This document shows, one piece after another, positions 10,472-21,893 of a stretch of 64,000 nt of DNA. Origin of the DNA: Misgurnus anguillicaudatus (lineage: Eukaryota > Chordata > Actinopteri > Cypriniformes > Cobitidae); assembly GCF_027580225.2 (NCBI RefSeq), contig NC_073351.2:7978501-8042500 (forward strand), written 5' to 3'. Below the pieces are notes generated by a model. That model did no database searches and was not told the origin of the DNA. It saw only the letters and a list, made by a program, of their open reading frames with translations. Position 1 is the first letter of the stretch. Each line of letters begins with the position of its first letter. The position numbers and the translations under genes are program-made.

Positions 10472-12319
10472 ATGCCTGCGCACATACACATTCATCTACA
10501 GAGAAATAAATGCAAACATTCCAGATGGTGTAAGCATTGAGCAGCTTTGTTTAGATTGACAATAAAGCAGGTTTATTACTATAAGCAAGCAACCCTGGAC
10601 TAAAGCAACACATTTTTTAAAAACTTGTTAGTGAAGCGTTAATAAACTCATACAGCACACACTGTAGGCCGCCATTGTTGTTTTAGTTATACTCGCGCAT
10701 GCCTTTAGACTGAATTAACACATGTGCATGCAGCATGACGTCACCATTATCACAGATTCGCGTTTATGATAAAAGAGACGCTCACGTTCATAAAATACAC
10801 GCAAGACACTCCCTTAACACTAAACTCTGATTACGCATGAGATTATGCGAGTATCTGGAAAATGCGAGTGTCTCTTTTATCATTAACCCTTTAGACGCGT
10901 CTGCAGCAGGCACTTATTTTGACAAACCACGTGATGCACATAGGTTCACTCGACGCGCCGAATAAATATTTTGAAATGATGAACCACACACATGGCCGGC
11001 TACATAAGTATTGTGACAATTTTCGCAAGTCATCGGCCGCCACTGGTGTGTAAGACAGAAAAGGTGAAGTATTTAATTTAGTTTGAATCAAACCGGCCAA
11101 CTTGCTGAAAAAGCAGTTCAGTTGTGCTAGTTTAAAATGGCAATGTAGTTACACTTTAATTGTCAGTCATGTTAAGGAAGTTTGTGTGAGCTACATGAGA
11201 TCATTAAAAGGTCCAGAGATGTATTTTAAGAGGATAGTCTTTTCTATGCATCTCCACACCCCTGACCCCCAATCCCTGGCTCTCTTTCTAAAAGCAGACG
11301 ATGACACGCACCGTTTAAAGCTCTTTGTTGTTGTTGTTTTTCCCCTTGCTGCTTCAGCCTTTGTTGATCTCTCCCATTCCTGTTCTCTCTGGAGAGACTT
11401 TGGTACTGGAGATTAGAGAGGTCTGCTGCCTAGCAACCGGAATCAAAACGGCAGAGGCCTGCGTGTCTAAAACGCCTGACCTAGATAACACATCGCCTGT
11501 GATCATGCATCACGACAACCCACGATGGAAGGCGCAGCCGAGCTCCCGTCACTTTGTCACACCGGCAAACGGCTGCCGTCGCAGTGCGCTCGCGTCACTT
11601 TGAGGAAACAGCAACCTCGTGTCAATCGAACGCAGTCACTGATGGATCTGTACTCCTGAGGGCAACGTGTTAAACGTAAAAGAGTTGACAAACAATATCT
11701 CACGCTGATATTAAAATGCGACAGTTGTTAAATACTAAAATAGAACAAGAGGTTTTCTCAGGGATGGAGAAGACGTAAAGATGGCACTCGCAAATCTCTT
11801 GACAACCCCCTGGCATATCTTATGCGATTTATTGCCGCTTCTGAACGACATGATGAAACAGACTGCAAATTTGTGCTAAGCTTTACTTTCCTTTTAATCC
11901 GGTTCTTCAGAACGACTGAAAAGACGAAAGACTGATTTTTTAAAAGACGCAGATCTCTGATTTACCGAGTTTCGCATGTCTGGAGATCATGCAAATCATG
12001 ACCTGTTGCAATTTCTTTTTAAATTATTTTTCATCACTTACGCAGATGGCAAAAAAACATTTTAAGTGGTGGTAATGTCAGAGACACGTTCGCAAATACA
12101 GACGCAAATAAGTAGCAAATAAATAGATCATAATTATGTGGAACCATTGAGCATTGTCCACTAATGTAGTATAATGAAACCTTAAGAGGGTTAACTAACT
12201 AAAATTATCGTCATTGCTAATTTTACTTCACCTTTTTAAGTACCATGACCGTACTTTACCTGTTTATAGCTTTTTCAATAACAAGCTACAATTTCCAAAT
12301 ATAGCAGTGTGGCTTTATG
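10472..12319. other. Intergenic; one short palindrome, otherwise nothing recognised
   Basis: Contains a 117-bp palindrome (listed separately) at 10767-10883. The open frames at 11102-11603 show no known domain and no coding context. Confidence 0.45.
10767..10883. repeat. Short inverted repeat, MITE-like
   Basis: Left 'atgataaaagagac' is complementary to right 'gtctcttttatcat'; 117 bp overall. The 'gcgagt'/'acgctc' bases next to the arms extend the pairing partly. No target duplication established. Confidence 0.5.
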
Positions 12320-13092
12320 TTAAAGGGCACCTATTATGCAAATTCATTTGTATATAAATGTGCGTTGGCAGTGTGTAAACACAACAACCCTACAATGAAA
12401 AAATATTTCCTTCATTTTTAATCCCTGTTAAACCAAAGCATACCATTTGATTCTATGTTAATGTGATGTCACACTGATAAAACCCCGCCCACAACCATTG
12501 ACTGACAGTCCTGCATTACCATAGTTTCAATCCTCAGTGAGTTCTATGCTGTTCGCCATGTTTCAATAGTAAGATACTATTTACTCCGACTGTATTCATG
12601 GGAATCAGATCTATTTTTAAAGAGCACCTATTGTCCGATTCATATTTTTACATTTCCTTTGGTGTGTAATTGTGTATTAGTACATGTTAAAAATATGCAA
12701 AAACCTAAAGTAAACAATGACGCAAGTTATCATCTCCAACCTTAATCTCTTTTCTTGGACTACAACAAACACACGGATTGTAGGCAACAATTTACTTCCT
12801 GGAATTGGTGATGTAGACAAGACCGACATTATCATAATTCATCCTGCTTCAGACTCACAGCCTGTAAGTTAACTCCTGTTAGCAACCGAATCTTTCAAAC
12901 ATGGCTCATTTGCATTTAAAGGTACACACAAGAAAACAGCGCTTTTTTGCTCCCACCCATATAGGGACATTTTGGACATGCTATAATAAATGATCTGTGG
13001 AGTATTTTGAGCTAAAACTTCACAGACACATTCTGGGCACACCTGGGACTTATATTACATCTTTTAAAAAATACATAATAGGTGCCCTTTAA
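12320..13092. mobile_element. TTAA-flanked MITE pair (AGGGCACCTATTATG family)
   Basis: Left end TTAAAGGGCACCTATTATGC at 12320 and right end CATAATAGGTGCCCTTTAA ending at 13092. TTAA at both ends is the duplication typical of piggyBac-type elements. A second left end, TTAAAGAGCACCTATTGTCC, lies at 12617, so two related copies are joined or one is inside the other and they share one right end. No open frame of note. Confidence 0.7.
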
Positions 13093-14730
13093 ATTGCTGT
13101 TTTCATGTATTTAATTAGATAATAATCACACAAACACATATAAATGCAATTTTTCCAGAACTGATGTGACTAAAGTATCAAATCATCATCAAACTTTTAT
13201 AAAACTTAAACTAACCACAGAGAAACACTTGTCCTTTATATTATAATACACGTATTCCAGCTATAGCTCCCCTAGTGGCAACACTGAGAATACACCATAT
13301 ACCTGCATTCACACCCATACAGTGACAAATGAAAGCAAGCGTTTGCTTTTACGACTATTTTTGTGTATTTTGGGGCTTCTGAAGTCAAGGTGGTGGAAAC
13401 CAAATGTATTTGTGCCGTCTCCAGTAACACCATAGTGAAATCTAATGTAGGTTTAGTGGATTAATTGTGGTTTAATAAAGACCTGTCAGTCGGATTCAAA
13501 GAGTTCAAAACTTCATGCCCGATTGCAAACAAGAGTGTTAAACTTGAAGAAGCACAGGAGAAGAGCGATGTGGTTATAAGCAACGAGGTAGACGTGATAT
13601 GGTCTGTAAAATCCACTGAAGTTACTTTACTATGGCTCGTTTCTGAAACATTTTTGGGGTCTTTCGTTAACATTAACTCTGACAAAGACTGCACTGTTTC
13701 ACTGTTTTGGAATCTGGGTAGATTTCGTGTTATTCTGAGAATTTCAATGTTTGTTTAAACAATATTTTTGGGATATTTCACGCATATTTTCCTGTCACGA
13801 AGAGACCACATTTTTTTTTCAATGAATCCTGGGCTGTTTTACCTTTGGCAGCTTTAGAAATGAACTCAGTCAGTGGGTTATGTTTTGTTTGGGTGTATAA
13901 TACAATATCTGAGTTTATGTGAGTGTGATAGCACTGGCGATGACCCAAAAACAATGCACTGCAACACATTCAGCAGGATTTTATTGCTAAATGTGTTTTT
14001 TTGATCACCTGTTTAATTGAATTCAGTGAATTGACTTGAACTAAACTGTGGTCTTTACAGTTCTGTTGGTTCTTCAGGGTTGAAAAATTGAACTTAATTT
14101 GGAAATAGAAAAGAGGGTTTCAGAGGAGAAAGAACTAAAAGCGTTTATAAAATGCCCACAAAACCAGTCATAAGTCGCAGGGTTATATTTGTAACAAAAA
14201 CCAACAATATATTGTATAGGTCACAATTATCCTTTTTTTAATGCTCAAATTATTAGGATATTAAGTAAAAAGATCATGCTCCATGAAGATATTTTGTACA
14301 TTAATATATATATAAAAATATTTATTATTAGTAATATGTGTGGCTAGGTACTTAATTTGGACAACTTTAAAGGTGATTTTCTCAATATTTCGATTTCTTT
14401 GCACCCCCAGATTCCAGATTTTCAAATAGTTGTATCTCGGCCAAATTTATCATAACAAACCATACATTATGGAAAGCTAATTTATTCAGCTTTCAGATAA
14501 AAAATGAACCCTTATGACAAAGTAGGTAGCCTATACAATATAATTCAAAATGGCGGAAAGAAAGGAAGTAGGTTTGACTGACATATTTGGTGCCGTACTC
14601 AACATGAGCAAAATAAAGTGAAGTCTTATGACAGAAATTTAATCAAATACTATAAACATTTTATTAATTTCTTTACATCTCGTGACCACTAGGAGGTGCT
14701 GGCCTAAAGGTTTGCGTGTGCTCTCAGAAC
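13093..14730. other. Intergenic, nothing firm
   Basis: No gene recognised. The overlapping frames at 13461-13758 on both strands mirror each other and have no domain. From about 14371 a repeat-like stretch begins ('ctcaatatttcgatttcttt') and resumes beyond the hAT-type insertion, but I cannot define its ends. Confidence 0.4.
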
Positions 14731-15077
14731 TAGAACTGGGGAAAAAAATCGCCTGCGATTCTCCGATTCTCATATGTGTCTCATCAGTAAAGCCATTTTG
14801 GTGATTAGTAGCAAAATTATCATCACCTGCTTTCAGATTGAGCAGCATTTACTACACAGAGCCGAATTTCACAGAAGATTGCAAAATCACGTTCATAATA
14901 GTTAGAAATCGCCACCAATATTGTATGCGATTTTGCCTCTACTCTGTGAAATTCGGTTCTGTGTAGTAAATGCCGCTTTATCTAAAAGCAGGAGATGACG
15001 CTTTACTACTTTTCACCGAACCGGCTTTACTGATGAGACACGCAAGAGAATCGCAGCCGATTTTTTGACCAGCTCTA
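14731..15077. mobile_element. hAT-type palindromic MITE
   Basis: Ends TAGAACTGGGGAAAAAAATC and GATTTTTTGACCAGCTCTA, with long internal inverted halves ('actacacagagccgaatttc' against 'gaaattcggttctgtgtagt'). Flanked by a perfect 8-bp duplication CTCAGAAC (14723-14730 and 15078-15085). Non-coding; the open frame at 14639-14848 is chance. Confidence 0.85.
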
Positions 15078-15338
15078 CTCAGAACATGTTTCTGATGAAC
15101 CATACCAAGTTTTGTAGTGGTAGGTTATTGCATTAGTGAAACTTAATGACAAAATTCAAAGTGGCCGACAACCCAAATGGCCGAGCGAAAACCATTTGGT
15201 ATCGTTTGACTCGTCATGCCTCACTAAATCCACTCTCATGATTTTAAACTCAAATTTGCAGTGGTTATAAGCAAAAATAGCCATTTTTCATGACCACTAG
15301 GTGACCACATGTTTTTTAAAATCATTTTAAAATCCCAG

Positions 15339-15426
15339 ACAGCAGACGACTCCGGGCCAGATCCGGACCAGAGCTGCTTACTTTGGCGCAGATGCAGTGC
15401 GGATCCGGCCCAGAGTCATCTGCTGT
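15339..15426. repeat. ~88-bp palindromic unit, copy C
   Basis: Starts ACAGCAGACGACTCCGGGCC and ends GGCCCAGAGTCATCTGCTGT. This is the best-preserved palindrome of the three copies. The centre 'agctgcttactttggcgc' matches copy A. Confidence 0.65.
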
Positions 15427-15518
15427 GATGAAACTGCCATTTATATGTCCAACTGAGTCATTTATTTTCTATAAAAAATGGTGTCCCCATTACTGCTGTC
15501 ATTACCATCACATCAGCC

Positions 15519-15896
15519 TTAAGGGGGTCGCACACTGGACACACAGCTCAGTGCCGGGCTGTTCTAAAAAATCTAACACATTGTTTTCTATGAGTATATG
15601 CACACTGGCGCCAACAGGTGGCGCCTGTCTGCGGCGCCTGTCTGCGGCACCCAGCTTTGACTCAGGAAGTTGCTCAAATCTCTGTCGCGCCACTCACATA
15701 GTTTAACATTAAATAACATCATATTTGTCCCAAATCATTAGCGATTAACATTAGCTGCTAGCGTATATTTTGCATTTTTAAGTAGACGCTATCTAACTAA
15801 GCTTGCGCTATTTAATGTGCACTTCTGGTTTACGATGCCTCCAAGTTGTCCTAAACGCGGTGCTGAGCTGTGCGTCCAGTGTGCGACCCCCTTTAA
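15519..15896. mobile_element. TTAA-flanked MITE (GGGGGTCGCACACTGGAC family)
   Basis: Left end TTAAGGGGGTCGCACACTGG and right end CCAGTGTGCGACCCCCTTTAA are inverted repeats, extended by 'acacagctcagtgcc' against 'ggtgctgagctgtgc'. TTAA at both ends. A 'ggcgcctgtctgc' motif is repeated in tandem inside. Confidence 0.75.
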
Positions 15897-16951
15897 GATA
15901 ACATTTACGCTTCCATAAAGGTTAACATTTGGTTGATATGATACTGAGAAGTTCATAACAGCAAATTTAATAAAAAATTGGTTCATTTAAAGATTAACAT
16001 GGTATGAGAATTATCATCATTACCACATAAATTTCTTTATCATTGTATTATTTCCATGAATTGCTCTGTGTTGTTTTATGTAGTTCAGTCAGTGTCTATA
16101 TGGAGCTTGTATAAGCAATTTAAAAGCTTGGCTAACTGTCGCTGCAAAAAAGTGCCAATTTTAATGTCATTGCAGTTATATGTCATTACCATCAATCACA
16201 ATGTCAAACATCAACATCATATATAGAGATATCAAAATCTAGCCATGATCAGATGTTTATTTTATAACATGTGATCAAACATATATCAGTTTAAAATCAT
16301 GTTTAAAAATGCCCCACCTCTGTGTGTGTATATATGTCTGAGTAAAACTGAAAGATCAGCGCTGAGAGAGCAAGTGGATCTATGTGTGAACCCCACTTGC
16401 ACATTTTCATGGAAAGCTCGTCTTTTAGGCCTGCAGGTTTTCAATGTGCTCATTTACACATCAAACCAGTGCAGAAAAGGGATAGTTCTCTGGAGGGCAG
16501 GGGAGGGTGGAGGGGGTGGATGAGCGTAATGAGGGCTTCTTTTATTCTCTTTGCTCTCCCTCACTCGCTTTCTTCTTTCCTGAGGGGTGGGTGGGTGGAT
16601 GTGGACTGATAAGCATGGCTGGGGTTCGGGTGGAGGTGGGGTAAACATCTCATAAAGATCCTCTTTTAATCAAACACATGACCGGACGGATGGACAGGAC
16701 AGCGCACCGACCGCATCCCACCACATGCAGCAAATATCTGGAGACATGAGACAAACTTAAAGCACATTGTGATATTCTGTTAGATAATATATTATAGCAA
16801 CACAAGCACAGTTTAAAAAAATATATATTTTACAAAAATAACTCACATTTCCTTTTTGGTACTCAAAGTCAAGTAGTCAAGGTAAAGATATTTTAATTTT
16901 AGCTGTTATTTCTCCTTCTACATTTGCATTGTAAACTGTTTATGTTGGCTA
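15897..16951. other. Intergenic with G-rich tract
   Basis: No gene recognised. A G-rich tract with four runs of three or more G lies at 16495-16516 (possible G-quadruplex), and a second, 'ggggtgggtgggtgg', near 16583-16598. Confidence 0.5.
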
Positions 16952-17350
16952 TTAAAGGAAAACCCCACCGTTTTTCAATATTTTACTATGTTCTTACATC
17001 AATTTTTAATCTTTGTACAGCGCGTCGTGAATGTGTTATCATTTAGCCTAGCCCCATTCATTCCTTAGGATCCAAACAGGGATGTATTTATAAGCCACCA
17101 AACTCTTCCATGTTTTCTCTATTTAAAGACTGTTACATGAGTAGTTACATCAGTAAGTATGGTGGCACAAAATAAAACGTTTGTTTGGATCCTAAGGAAT
17201 GAATGGGGCTAGGCTAAATGCTAACACATTCAAGAAGCGCTATACAAAGATTAAAAGTGCACGCATTGAAAAAGAAAGGTATTTATTAGTTCATCTAAGT
17301 TAAGGTAAGAACATAGTAAAATATTGTAAAACGGTGGTGTTTTTCTTTAA
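16952..17350. mobile_element. TTAA-flanked palindromic MITE (AGGAAAACCCCACCG family)
   Basis: Starts TTAAAGGAAAACCCCACCG and ends CGGTGGTGTTTTTCTTTAA. Internal halves are inverted copies ('gcctagccccattcattcc' against 'ggaatgaatggggctaggc'). TTAA at both ends. No coding capacity. Confidence 0.85.
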
Positions 17351-17635
17351 GGCTGTTAAATCCTTCATATGTTGCATCTGCTAAATGAATAGATGTAATG
17401 TACATGGCATTTATTGCTTAAAGGTTGCCTAACCCTATTAAAAGTCTGTTTTGAATTATCCTCCAGTTTCTGAAGTGCAAGAAAATATTTTGAACAAAAC
17501 ATAAGGGTGCTCATCTGAAAAACAGCCCTATTTAAAATTAAACAAAAACCAGCATAAGCTGGTTGCTGGTTTTAGTTGGTTTAAGGTGGCAGTAGCTGGT
17601 CTAAGCTGGTCCTCCCAGCCTGGCAAAGCTGATGA

Positions 17636-18368
17636 TAGGGTGGCCATTCGTGCCAGATCTGCCGGACACGTCCCAAACAGGATTTCAGGTGCATTCTCTG
17701 GAAGTCGCGTTGCTTGACCGCATACGTCATCGAGGTTCTCACATTTCAATTAAAATACACACTGCAAAAAATTGTTCTTAGTATTTTTGTCTTGTTTTCA
17801 GTAAAAATATCTAAAAATTCTTAAATTAAGATGCTTTTTCTTAATGAGCAAAATGACCCAAGAAAATAAATGTAGTTTTTAGACCAAAAATATCAAATTT
17901 AAGTGATTTTGTGCATAAAAAAAGCAAAAAATCTGCCAATGGGGTTATCAAAAAATCTTGAAAATTTGTAAATTCAAGAAAAAAATCAAGAACAAATTCC
18001 TTACCCCATTGGCAGATTTTTTTTGCTTGTTTTATGCACAAAATCACTTAAATTTGCTATTTTTGGTCTAAAAACTAGACTTATTTTCTGGGGTCGTTTT
18101 GCTAATCAAGAAAAATCATCTTAATTTAAGAATTCTTAGATATTTTTACTGAAAACAAGACAAAAATACTAAGAAATCTTTTTCTTGAAAATAATTTTTT
18201 GAGTGCATTAGAAAATTACGTTTTATTTCTTTTAAGACATACAATCATTGTAGTTTAATTCTTTCTTACCTTGAAATGTGACGTGGTCGCCCAATGCGAC
18301 TTCTGGAGAACGCACCCGAAATCCTATTCGGGACATGTCCGGCGGAACTGGCACGAATGGCCAACCTA
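17636..18368. mobile_element. MITE with AGGGTGGCCATTCGTGCC ends, second level
   Basis: Left end AGGGTGGCCATTCGTGCCAG and right end CTGGCACGAATGGCCAACCT. Inner halves include 'acgtcatcgaggttctcac' and its partner. It sits in the ACCAGC element and is itself split by a foldback element at 17758-18216. Confidence 0.75.
17758..18216. mobile_element. Foldback MITE copy, innermost of nest
   Basis: Clean copy of the foldback family of 1.2-7.1 kb: starts CACTGCAAAAAATTG, centre 'gccaatggggtta' against 'taccccattggc', end 'ataattttttgagtg'. It is simpler than the copies in the array and gives the best idea of the unit element (~460 bp). Confidence 0.8.
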
Positions 18369-18544
18369 CTGGTCAAGCTGGTGGGTCAGCTGGTCTTCCG
18401 GCCTGCCCAGCTAAGTCCAAGGAGACCAGCTTAAAAAGTGACCAAAACACAGCTATAGACCAGCTTGCTACACCAGCAATACCAGCTAAGACCAAGTTGA
18501 GAGACCAGCTCACCAGCTTATGCTGGTCTTAGCTGGATTTTTCA

Positions 18545-18846
18545 GTAGGGTGGCCATTCGTGCCAGTTCCGCCGGACACATCCCAAACATGTTTTCGGGT
18601 GCGTTCTCCGGAAGTCGCATTGGTCGACCACATACGTCATCAAGGTTTAAAATTTAGGATTCAATTTCAGAAAAGCAACCGTTACATTTCAAGGTAAAAA
18701 TGAAACTACAATGATTGAAAGAAAGAAATCTTAGTTTTTTTATGTATTTTAACTGAAATGTGAGAGCCTCGATGACGTATGCGGTCGAGCAACGCGACTT
18801 GAACCGAAAACATGTCTGGCGGAACTGGCACGAATGGCCACCCTAT
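18545..18846. mobile_element. Second, uninterrupted AGGGTGGCCATTCGTGCC MITE
   Basis: Left end TAGGGTGGCCATTCGTGCCA and right end TGGCACGAATGGCCACCCTA are near-perfect inverted repeats. It shows the ~300-bp intact size of the family split at 17636-18368 and lies immediately beside that nest. Confidence 0.85.
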
Positions 18847-20022
18847 TGTTCAGTAGGGAGGGTGAGTAAACAATCCCAGAATTTTGGTTTTGTTGATGAA
18901 GTATATCTTTGCAAATAAGAAATCAACATTTGCTTGCTATGCTGTTTTTTTTAAAAATGCTGTGTTTATTTTCAGTGTCTGTGTGAGAGAAGTGAATAAG
19001 ATGTGAGTAAATCTGAATGCATGTGTTGCTCCAGCATTGATCACACGTTTGTGGTTGGGCAGGTGCCTTTATATGTAGGCCGATGGACTGAGTCATTTTA
19101 ATTGAGACCTCTGAACACACGCACGCATACACACACACATATTCCCCTACCAGATGCAGTTTACTGACATCTCCAGAGACGCAACCTGAGCAGAAAAATC
19201 CTGAAACACTGTCATAAAACACTAGCAGAGCTCAGCGGCCCGCTCTGAACAACTGGCTGCTGAAAGGATGCGTGTACATGCCAAAAGTTTTTAAGAGGAG
19301 ATACTCTGGTACCTGTTTTGATGACTGTGTAAATGACACATGCAGCTGTCAGTTCGACAACAAAACCTACAATGTGGCTCGTGTAAGGGGAACATATTTG
19401 AATAAGGTTTGGATGTGCAAACAAACAACATTTACATGGAAATGTTGCTAAATGGACCATGGACTTCATTTTAGTGTACGATTGGAAACTTTAGTCAAAA
19501 GCAAACAGAGGTTTTACTAGGGTCAGGTACAGCCAAATTCAGTGAGAGTAACTGGGCAACTTGTGTTTGAAAACATTTTTATACAAGAAATATGCATAAG
19601 GCCTGTATGTAGGCACTCTACTGAATCATATTTGAAAAACATCCTTATTTACGTGAACTATGAACTAGTCAATTTATTCGAATGTAAATAAATTTGTAAG
19701 TTAGTTGATTTCACATTGATTTCAATCTCTGACATGATCTTACTCCGTCAATCTTAAAGATATCATGGTTATATTTTCACAAAATGTTCTTTAAATGTAG
19801 TTTAATTTATTTAGATTTTTTTATATAGCTGGCAGGATCACATATGTGTGGTGGGCCTATAAAATTAAAGTAGGCCTACACACAGTTAAGATGAATAAAC
19901 AAGACATGGACTGTACCATTAATTGGTAACCAATAATCAAACATGTAAACACTTCTGAAAATAATCTAATTTTGTTATACTATGGCAACCAATATCCAAC
20001 CAGTATCCAGCTCACCCCATTT
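18847..20022. other. Intergenic, nothing recognised
   Basis: Short CA-rich tract near 19117-19140. No gene, RNA or repeat otherwise recognised. Confidence 0.45.
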
Positions 20023-20030
20023 GTTTAATG

Positions 20031-20304
20031 CAGTGGTCTCCAACATGGTGCCCGCGGGCATCAGATTGCCTGCACAGAGTCTGTGAGTTGTCCGCCAAAG
20101 CACATTCTATTAATAACTTTATTTTAATATTTATCACATATTTTTATATTAGCTTAGCTTCTTTTAAACAATGATTAAACATCTACAAATAAAATCCACA
20201 GGTAAAACAAAAAAGTTTGGAGAAGACTATATAAAAAAAAGTAGCCGTCCAGATTGTTTTATCATTGTGGTAGCCCTTGCTCACAAAAAGGTTGGAGACC
20301 CCTG
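20031..20304. mobile_element. hAT-type MITE
   Basis: Terminal repeats CAGTGGTCTCCAAC and GTTGGAGACCCCTG. Flanked by GTTTAATG (20023-20030) and GTTTAAGG (20305-20312), a 7/8 matching 8-bp duplication. 274 bp, no transposase. Confidence 0.8.
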
Positions 20305-20312
20305 GTTTAAGG

Positions 20313-21463
20313 GCTTTGTAATGTACTCCTATGCCACAGATGTATAAAATATTTATGCATGAATACCCATCTGCTGATTTGGCAAATGAGTGTAGTCCCT
20401 AACAATGTGTTTTTAAGCCAATAAATGAGTAAGAAAATGAGTGGAGGCAGGCATGCAATGGCATATAAACAAATCATCAAACCTAAATCTGCAAGTTACA
20501 AGCATTGGGGGATTGGATTGGGTGAAGAAAATACATTTCAAGCAGCTATCGGAGCTCTGCATGCTCCAGATCAAGCGTCGGAGAAAAGTGCCTTTATTTG
20601 CATGAGTGGCTGAGATCAAAGGAGCGCAGGGGGAAGAGAGAAGCGACGTGCAACAATAGGAGAATCTGGATGTGTGTGTGTGTGTGTTGTTCTCATTAAT
20701 GCAATATAATTCCAGAACAACCTTTACATTTAAAGGTGATGATGTGAAATCCATGCTACTGTCTGTCGCTCGGCTCAACAATTCCTTTTGAGGATGAAGT
20801 GGAGAAAATCACCAGGGATTTCTTTTTTTGGCAAACGCCCTCAAAGGAGGTCTGTCATACAGGGGTAAATTAAAGAGAAAACAAAGTAAAAGCCTGAAAG
20901 AAAAGAAGTGGACATGGAGTACAACGTGATGCATTCTAAACAGTAAAGTGCCCGAATCTGTTTAAGCCGTACAAGCGTAATCCCCACGATAAATCACAAC
21001 TTAGTCCCTAAAAACGGTCAACAGAGATTTATTTCTGTCAGGGGCGTACAAAGCCACAGAACCGCGGCACATAAAGTGTTTTTCGGGGGTAGCCCGGTCT
21101 ATTGAGGGCTTCTGAAAGAGTCCCTCAAGGATCGATTTGCATTTGAACCGGGGCAACCTTTCAGATGCAAACGTAGCTTTCTTCATCAAAATATTTGCAT
21201 TGCTTTGACGCATTTTCTCGTTCCAATCCATGCGAAAAGTCTCACCATGACGCTGCTTTTCAACTTCCTCCTCTAAATAAAACCTGAAGCTGTCAGCCAA
21301 CAACTGCTCGCCTTCAATTAAAATAATAGTGTTACTACTGTAGCAACAGCACAACACAATAGTGTATTTTCTGCTAGCGCAAAGGCTGAAAGTGGAGCAA
21401 TTTAATTTTAAAAAGTTTTAGTACTGCAAAACATTTAAGACAACTGTTGAAAATATATAACAC
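20313..21463. other. Intergenic downstream of fzd9, nothing firm
   Basis: Holds a short TG microsatellite near 20670-20686. The frames at 20413-20781 and 21001-21357 on the minus strand have no recognised domain. Part could belong to a longer fzd9 3' untranslated region. Confidence 0.4.
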
Positions 21464-21469
21464 TTTATT
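21464..21469 (-). terminator. Candidate poly(A) signal of fzd9
   Basis: AATAAA on the minus strand, about 425 bp past the fzd9 stop codon, which would give a 3' untranslated region that includes a TA microsatellite at 21552-21572. Position fits, but other hexamers exist further on (for example near 21024). Confidence 0.35.
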
Positions 21470-21893
21470 TTCTTCTCCAAAAAGGCACTTTTTAACAGAC
21501 TGAAGACTCGTGAATGCCATCTTGTTAGAAACCAAGACAGAAAAATATTAAATATATATATATATATATATAATATATTTACAATAAATAAAAGTCATTT
21601 TAACAAGAAATTAAGCAGGTTGAAGTTACAGTTTAAGTGAATATCTCCATGCAAGAATGACTGGCTTTGTAGATAAAAACTGACTAGACTGTGTGAACAG
21701 GTGTAAATATTTCTCATTCTTTTGCTTTTCTATGCCAAGCAATAAAACAAACCCCTATTAAATAACAAGTACTGATAATCAATCCATTAGGTTTAAGTTC
21801 ACTTCACGGCACACAATCTGCCTTCTTTGAAGTCCGAGAGGCCCGGGTTCTGCCTCTATACAGTACATCATAGATTAGATCCATGAGCTGCGC

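Larger units (their letters stand above)
17544..18548. mobile_element. MITE rich in ACCAGC, outermost of a three-level nest
   Basis: Left part 17544-17636 ('accagcataagctggttgc', 'agctggtctaagctggtcc') and right part 18371-18548 ('accagcttatgctggtc') are inverted copies. The interior is occupied by two younger insertions. Frames read across it (18278-18532) are artefacts of the repeat. Confidence 0.7.

Noticed and set aside
13461..13758. Overlapping open frames on both strands
   Set aside because: They mirror each other in one composition-biased stretch and encode nothing recognisable.
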